Of a stretch of 64,000 nucleotides of DNA, positions 63,999 through 64,000 are shown piece after piece. The translations under genes were made by a program, and so were the position numbers. The number at the start of each line of letters is the position of its first letter. The stretch's first letter is position 1. The notes below the pieces were generated by a model. The model searched no databases and was not told where the DNA came from. It saw nothing but the letters and a program-made list of their open reading frames with translations. Origin of the DNA: Beijerinckiaceae bacterium RH AL1 (GTDB taxonomy: Bacteria; Pseudomonadota; Alphaproteobacteria; Rhizobiales; Beijerinckiaceae). The stretch spans positions 4,154,597 through 4,218,596 of the forward strand of contig LR590083.2 of the NCBI GenBank assembly GCA_901457705.2, given 5' to 3'.

Positions 63999-64000
63999 GG

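Overview
The window is a chromosomal segment of a high-GC (close to 70% by eye) alphaproteobacterium, almost certainly Hyphomicrobiales (Rhizobiales). The gene families point there: an NdvA/ChvA-type glucan ABC exporter, the argH-tlpA pair, a Suv3-like RNA helicase, ihfB-lapA-trpF, ftsK-lolA, a DUF1236-like secreted protein, and a near-consensus CtrA box before ftsK. I cannot name the genus. I see no prophage, integrase, transposase, CRISPR array or rRNA. Most of the segment is core chromosome, densely packed with many 4-bp overlaps.

Layout. 0-11 kb: end of an rRNA pseudouridine synthase gene, a Pro/Tyr-rich secreted protein, argH diverging from tlpA, a CpxP-CpxR-CpxA-like envelope-stress operon, a DHA2 drug exporter, a SnoaL-flavin monooxygenase fusion, and an SGNH hydrolase with a small membrane partner. 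11-17 kb: leuA behind a leucine-rich leader peptide and attenuator-like hairpins, a chemoreceptor, pyrE, a PilZ protein and tRNA-Thr(GGT). 17-22 kb: nitrogen control, with ptsP (EI-Ntr) and a sigma54-driven glnK-amtB operon. 22-31 kb: ftsK, lolA, trmJ, trpF, lapA, ihfB, sppA, rsmI and a lipoprotein like the PBP activators. 31-37 kb: a two-gene operon of a large nitrilase-superfamily protein with an unrecognised N-terminal half plus a 65-residue protein, then the Suv3-like helicase. 37-47 kb: an AidB-type acyl-CoA dehydrogenase with an SMP-30 gene, rlmN with a TfoX-domain gene, an interrupted DUF1236-like gene, a ThiE paralogue with a Sel1-repeat protein, a ClC chloride channel, and transaldolase. 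47-57 kb: an HNH nuclease, an OYE flavoprotein and a coniferyl-aldehyde-dehydrogenase-like gene diverging from a TetR gene across three palindromes, hisS, an isochorismatase-like hydrolase, an inositol monophosphatase, the glucan exporter, and a candidate suhB/MmgR-like small RNA. 57-64 kb: a dapD-DUF805-holA operon, a hybrid histidine kinase, xthA, a TauE/SafE permease and the start-truncated end of a Pr6Pr membrane protein.

Two cross-cutting points. First, four genes (SMP-30, TetR, a small membrane protein, TauE/SafE) each carry one single-base frameshift and a fifth (DUF1236-like) carries one in-frame stop. This is either recent decay or residual assembly error, and it decides how those loci should be read. 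Second, the most novel-looking locus is the nitrilase-like protein and its small partner at 31.0-33.1 kb. The best regulatory candidates are the leu leader, the TetR operator array, the CtrA box and the sigma54 promoter.
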